Shown: piece by piece, positions 59,801-64,000 of the stretch
Layout: the number at the start of each line of letters is the position of its first letter
How positions within the stretch are numbered: position 1 is the first letter of the stretch
DNA from: Promethearchaeia archaeon
Lineage (GTDB): Archaea; Asgardarchaeota; Lokiarchaeia; Sigyniarchaeales; SOKP01
Direction of reading: 5' to 3'
Assembly (NCBI GenBank): GCA_029856155.1
Contig: JAHQWL010000072.1
Coordinates: 58,683 to 122,682, forward strand
DNA length: 64,000 nucleotides
Translations under genes and position numbers: made by a program
Notes under the pieces: model-generated
The model's input: only the letters and a program-made list of their open reading frames with translations
Told to the model about the DNA's origin: nothing
Database searches by the model: none

Positions 59801-60316
59801 TTACACGGTTACACTACATTTTATTGTTAATGGAGTTTTACAATTAATAAATTTAATATATTTATTGAACAATTCGTTTATTGCTTTAATATAGCACCCC
59901 CTTTTCCCTACAGCTATGTGATAATTATTTAAATCCTTTAAGAAATAAATCGAGATTTCATATTTTCCTTTTATATGATTTATTTCGATATCCACATTGT
60001 CAATATATAAATCTGCAAACAAATTAAATATAAAGTTTATCAGAATCTTATCATCTCTAATTATCAGAACTTTTCGGTGTTTAATTTCATTCCTTATTGA
60101 GTTTAAATGTCTTTTTGCTTGGAAGTAGTCATTCTTGTTAATAAAAAAGAAAATAAAATGTTCCTCTTCGATTTCTATGCTGATAATATAGGAGGGGTCA
60201 ATTTGCGTTTTATTATAAAAGTAATTATGGAGTTTAAGCTCGTCATTTGAATATTTTGAAGGTTTAATTGTTAAGCTCTGATAAAGAATTAAATCATCGA
60301 GAATGGTGTAGAACAT
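59801..60316 (-). CDS. Hypothetical protein
   Basis: 171-aa ORF; no recognised domain. Confidence 0.65.
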   Translation of the reverse strand: MFYTILDDLILYQSLTIKPSKYSNDELKLHNYFYNKTQIDPSYIISIEIEEEHFIFFFINKNDYFQAKRHLNSIRNEIKHRKVLIIRDDKILINFIFNLFADLYIDNVDIEINHIKGKYEISIYFLKDLNNYHIAVGKRGCYIKAINELFNKYIKFINCKTPLTIKCSVTV

Positions 60317-60419
60317 TAACTAAATATCTTAGAACAAATATATAAAGTAGTATAAAATCCGTAACTACGAGTATTAGAAAGAAGTTTTAATTATAGTTTT
60401 AATATTATAACAAGTTCAA

Positions 60420-60965
60420 CTATTTAATCAAATTATAGAATCTAGCAAGAAAAAAAGCATTTATAGTTGAACTATGTATAATATCACCATTATTAATTAT
60501 TTTATGTATTTCTTCAATGGAAAATTCATATACTGAAATTATTTCATTTGAATCTATTGGTTTCGAATTAATTCTTTTCACAATAGCAAAATAAAGGTAA
60601 TTCCACGCAGTATTAAGAAATGATATTTTTGTTTTTCCTAAAAAAGTAATACTCTCCACCTTATAACCTGTTTCCTCTTCTGTTTCTCTTATTGCAGCTT
60701 CCTTAGGTTTCTCACCTTTGTCGATTAAACCTCCAACCGTAGTTTTTGTTTTTGTTTGCCATGGGTAGGGATATGCATCCACAAGAATAATTTTACCCTC
60801 AATTGTCTGGCAAATAACTGTAACAAAATCTCTCCCTTCAATAACAACATATTCTATTTGTTGACCATCTGGTCTTAATACTAAATCATTTCTCAAACCA
60901 ATAAAACGATTTCGAAATATTATTCTTTCTTCTAATTGCTGCCAAATATAATTATCTTGGTTCAT
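60420..60965 (-). CDS. NUDIX hydrolase (ADP-ribose pyrophosphatase-like)
   Basis: GGLIDKGEKPKEAAIRETEEETGYKV Nudix box. Confidence 0.95.
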   Translation of the reverse strand: MNQDNYIWQQLEERIIFRNRFIGLRNDLVLRPDGQQIEYVVIEGRDFVTVICQTIEGKIILVDAYPYPWQTKTKTTVGGLIDKGEKPKEAAIRETEEETGYKVESITFLGKTKISFLNTAWNYLYFAIVKRINSKPIDSNEIISVYEFSIEEIHKIINNGDIIHSSTINAFFLARFYNLIK

Positions 60966-61205
60966 GTGATATTCAATGATTTAAATCAATATAATTCTAT
61001 TTATCAGAAAAAACGCTTTCACTATCTTTTTGATTTTCTAAAGCTATCATTGAAAGCATCTATATAACAAAAAATTGTCATTTCGTGCCTTTTTCTAAAC
61101 CTTCGTTCGCTAATTATAAAACAGTTTTAGCAGATTTTGCTTGGTATAGTCCATTGAACAAAAGAATTCTAAGACAACTCATCTTTATCTAATCATCTCT
61201 AAAAT

Positions 61206-62234
61206 TTAACCTTCTCTCCACATAAATATTAGATAAGCTGCTATCCAACATCCTATTATTATGAAAGCACCTGTGACAATACTGTGTATTGAAAGCTGTG
61301 GCACTCCACCTAATATATTGGATATATTACATCCTCCTGCTGTCATAGCCCCAAATCCCATTAAACCTCCACCAAAAAATTGCTTCAATAACGTAAATCC
61401 ATCTGGAGCTCTAAACTTAAATTCTTTAGCGATAATGGAACTAATGAAAGATCCAAGGATAATTCCAATAATAATGAAACCAGACCACCCAACAATAGTT
61501 TCAGCAACAAGCCATTGATTTATTTGTCCCCAACCACAAATAAAACAAACAAACTCATTACTGGCAACATAGCTCGCAGTTAGGATTAAACCTATAAGAG
61601 TTCCAGTAACCCACCAAGGATATGCTTTTTTGAATATCGCTTCTTTAAAGTTTTCGAATTTTATCAGAGGTTCTTTTGTGCTTCTTTTTTTCTTAATTGC
61701 TGGCCATACCCAGAAGTAAAACATGAGAGCAATTCCTATTAAACCAACAATAAGCATAAATATTGGTGTTATCTCTGTATTAAATGGACCAAAAAGTGTA
61801 ATTTGTCCGAGATTTTCTGCTTGTAGGATAATTCTAGCATCGGCTAAAACTCCCCACGATGTCATGACTATGCCCAATGTAAATCCAATAGCTGCAACCA
61901 TATATCCCATCATCCCTTCTCCAATTCGATATGTAAATCCACTCGCACATCCCGCAGTAAGAACCATTCCAACCCCAAATATTAAACCACCTATTATTGC
62001 ACCCCATGGTTGAAAAGATTTTGGAGCTAAATCAATTACTCCTGCAAATGCAAAAATTGAAAACCCAATCATCAAAACAACCAATGAGACTGCGACGGCT
62101 TTTGCTAATCTAAATTCTTTTAAATATAATATATCTCTGAAGGCAGAGTTCATACAAAATCTTCCACGCTGCAATATAAAACCAAAAATGGCTCCAATTA
62201 TAAGCCCCGCAACTAATGCGTACCAAAAATCCAT
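61206..62234 (-). CDS. YeeE/YedE-family (DUF395) thiosulfate/sulfur transporter-like membrane protein
   Basis: GAIFGFILQRGRFCMNSAFRD, GGLIFGVGMVLTAGCASG, GGGLMGFGAMTAGGCNISNILGG. Confidence 0.92.
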   Translation of the reverse strand: MDFWYALVAGLIIGAIFGFILQRGRFCMNSAFRDILYLKEFRLAKAVAVSLVVLMIGFSIFAFAGVIDLAPKSFQPWGAIIGGLIFGVGMVLTAGCASGFTYRIGEGMMGYMVAAIGFTLGIVMTSWGVLADARIILQAENLGQITLFGPFNTEITPIFMLIVGLIGIALMFYFWVWPAIKKKRSTKEPLIKFENFKEAIFKKAYPWWVTGTLIGLILTASYVASNEFVCFICGWGQINQWLVAETIVGWSGFIIIGIILGSFISSIIAKEFKFRAPDGFTLLKQFFGGGLMGFGAMTAGGCNISNILGGVPQLSIHSIVTGAFIIIGCWIAAYLIFMWREG

Positions 62235-62512
62235 TTTTTTTCACCTTTTTTATTTGGACGAGAATTTTCTAAGAAGACTTTCCGGTTTTTAAAATTTTTA
62301 AAACTATTGAATTTGATTATTTAGCTTTTTTCTGTTAATATTGAATATGTTTTTAAATTAAAATTTTACTTTAGACTTGATCTAATTTAGTTTGAATAAA
62401 AATTATAATTCCTATAAATTAAAATATCTTAAAAAAGACTTTTAAAGTACTAAATAATTTCAAAAGGATGCAGAAAAAAAGATATAAATTATTAGTCATA
62501 GCTTTATTTTTA

Positions 62513-64000
62513 TTATAGAATAATACTCACTCCTATTGCATTTGAAAGCACCGCAGCAAAGAATATTTGAATAATGCTAAAAGAAATTATGATAACGGGA
62601 TAAAACGATTTTACATTTTTTAAGATTTTAGTATTTTGAATTATAACCAATAAGAAAATTATATACATGAATAAAACACTCGGGAAATGAGATATTCTCA
62701 TCGTTAATAACATCAGACTTATCATTATTATAATACTTGTAATTAACAAAACTCGATTTTTAGAACTCTCCGATTTTAAGTGGTTGAGCTTTGGATAAAT
62801 CACTTTTCGAAGTAAAATCTCAATTGATAAGAAAACAGGGAAAGCTAGGTATCCTAAAGTAATATGAACAACAAAATTTGAAGGCCAAATGAAACCAAAC
62901 GGGTAATAGTAAGAAAAGATCATATAAATTCCTATTAAATACACCGTACAAATAATTGTAAACACTATATATTTCAAATTCAATTGAGATTTTATAAATT
63001 CTAATAATTTATGTTTACTTCGCTCACTTTTAGGTTTTTTAAAGCGTAAAAATATTTTGATTAACGTATATAAAAGTATTATGTTTATTGAACCATAAAG
63101 AACTCCTTTTATACCAAAAATTCTCTCAAAGATTACCCAATTCAATAAGAAAGTACCAATATATAGAACTGTCTTAAGCATTTGTTTTCGCTTATTTGAA
63201 GTATTTAACAATGGTTCATAAATTAGTGAATCAGATTCCTCAGATTTTTGCTTTTTTCTAAATATTATTCGACTTGATACTGAAATAAGAGAGATGACAA
63301 TTGTGAATAATAAGATAATGTTTAAAAAAATTAATCCATAGTTCAAATAAAATGTGATAATAATTGGACCATTTATTGTAATAGAATTGAAAAAATGGGT
63401 TTCAAACCAATTAATTGAGTTGATAAGAACTATATCTGAAAATAATTGATGTCCTCCACCTAATAACGAGCCCGTTATTGGAATTACACTACAATTTGTT
63501 AATTCTTGTGCTTTTAATGCATTTTCAGTAAAATCTAAAGCTTCATCATCTAAATGCATAATTATTAATAGGTTATTAGTATTTTCCTCATTCAATAAAT
63601 TAACAGGAATATAATCAATGAGTTGTTCATTATACAAAAATCCATATTTCGGGGGAATAAAATTGACAAGTGGGGCTAGTGCAACAATTACTTGAAACCG
63701 TGGATCTAAAGCTTGATTCATAAGTACAACCATTCCTCCAAGTGAATGACCTATTAATCCAATCTGGGAAATATTTATCTTCGAATAAAAAAGCAAAGTT
63801 TCTAATTTATCTAAAAGCCTTGAACAATCTTGAGCTAGAGCTGGAATCCCTGTAATGGGATCTATATTATTTATATTTCCACCACTTTCACCATGACCTT
63901 GATAATCTAATGCAGCAACGTAAAAACCCCTCTTAGTAAATTCAATTGGTATTCTGAGGTCAAAATCTCGTTTTGAGGCTATACCATGGCAGTATATTAT
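62513..64000 (-). CDS. Alpha/beta hydrolase fused to multi-TM domain, 5' truncated by window edge
   Basis: Frame stays open to base 64000 (IIYCHGIASKRDFDLRIPIEFTKRGFYVAALDYQGHGESGG...); IGLIGHSLGGMVV nucleophile elbow; C-terminal hydrophobic segments. Confidence 0.88.
   Translation of the reverse strand: MIYCHGIASKRDFDLRIPIEFTKRGFYVAALDYQGHGESGGNINNIDPITGIPALAQDCSRLLDKLETLLFYSKINISQIGLIGHSLGGMVVLMNQALDPRFQVIVALAPLVNFIPPKYGFLYNEQLIDYIPVNLLNEENTNNLLIIMHLDDEALDFTENALKAQELTNCSVIPITGSLLGGGHQLFSDIVLINSINWFETHFFNSITINGPIIITFYLNYGLIFLNIILLFTIVISLISVSSRIIFRKKQKSEESDSLIYEPLLNTSNKRKQMLKTVLYIGTFLLNWVIFERIFGIKGVLYGSINIILLYTLIKIFLRFKKPKSERSKHKLLEFIKSQLNLKYIVFTIICTVYLIGIYMIFSYYYPFGFIWPSNFVVHITLGYLAFPVFLSIEILLRKVIYPKLNHLKSESSKNRVLLITSIIIMISLMLLTMRISHFPSVLFMYIIFLLVIIQNTKILKNVKSFYPVIIISFSIIQIFFAAVLSNAIGVSIIL

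Noticed and set aside
61261-62013. Plus-strand ORFs of 85 and 96 aa inside the YeeE gene
   Set aside because: Antisense to a clear YeeE/YedE membrane protein; Pro/Ile-rich shadow ORFs.

Overview
AT-rich (visibly low GC) archaeal chromosome segment, most consistent with an Asgard archaeon (Lokiarchaeota/Promethearchaeota-like). This assignment is inferred from gene content: aIF5B, aEF-2, TFB, Rpb7/RpoE', Spt4, S24e, S27ae, Kae1 and Bud32 occur with Rab/Ras-like, Arf/Rag-like and EngB-like GTPases, roadblock/LC7 proteins and a gelsolin-like domain protein. The window opens inside uvrA and closes inside a membrane-anchored alpha/beta hydrolase. Coding density is high. I recognised no rRNA, tRNA, CRISPR array or transposase by eye. 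The best leads are: (1) a 1086-aa protein with a Ras-fold-like N-terminus lacking a P-loop, fused to a TPR/alpha-solenoid with a duplicated C-terminal module (23614-26874); (2) a single-domain gelsolin-like protein (59215-59799); (3) a roadblock gene split by an exactly 30-nt in-frame insertion carrying TAA TAA (47168-47575), plus a 3'-end relic of a second roadblock gene (49625-49678); (4) a 3'-end relic of acetyl-CoA synthetase (37085-37228); (5) an orphan CDC48 N-domain fragment (47738-48055); (6) a Ras-like GTPase truncated by one in-frame TAA with conserved sequence continuing after it (10237-10791); (7) a wHTH-like insertion inside the radical-SAM enzyme Taw1 (about 15495-15755); (8) an EF-2 with a divergent diphthamide loop (HEDPRHTSYGQ); (9) a tandem pair of unknown proteins sharing DQTxRQCxxxHxNY. 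All family calls come from reading motifs; no database search was run.
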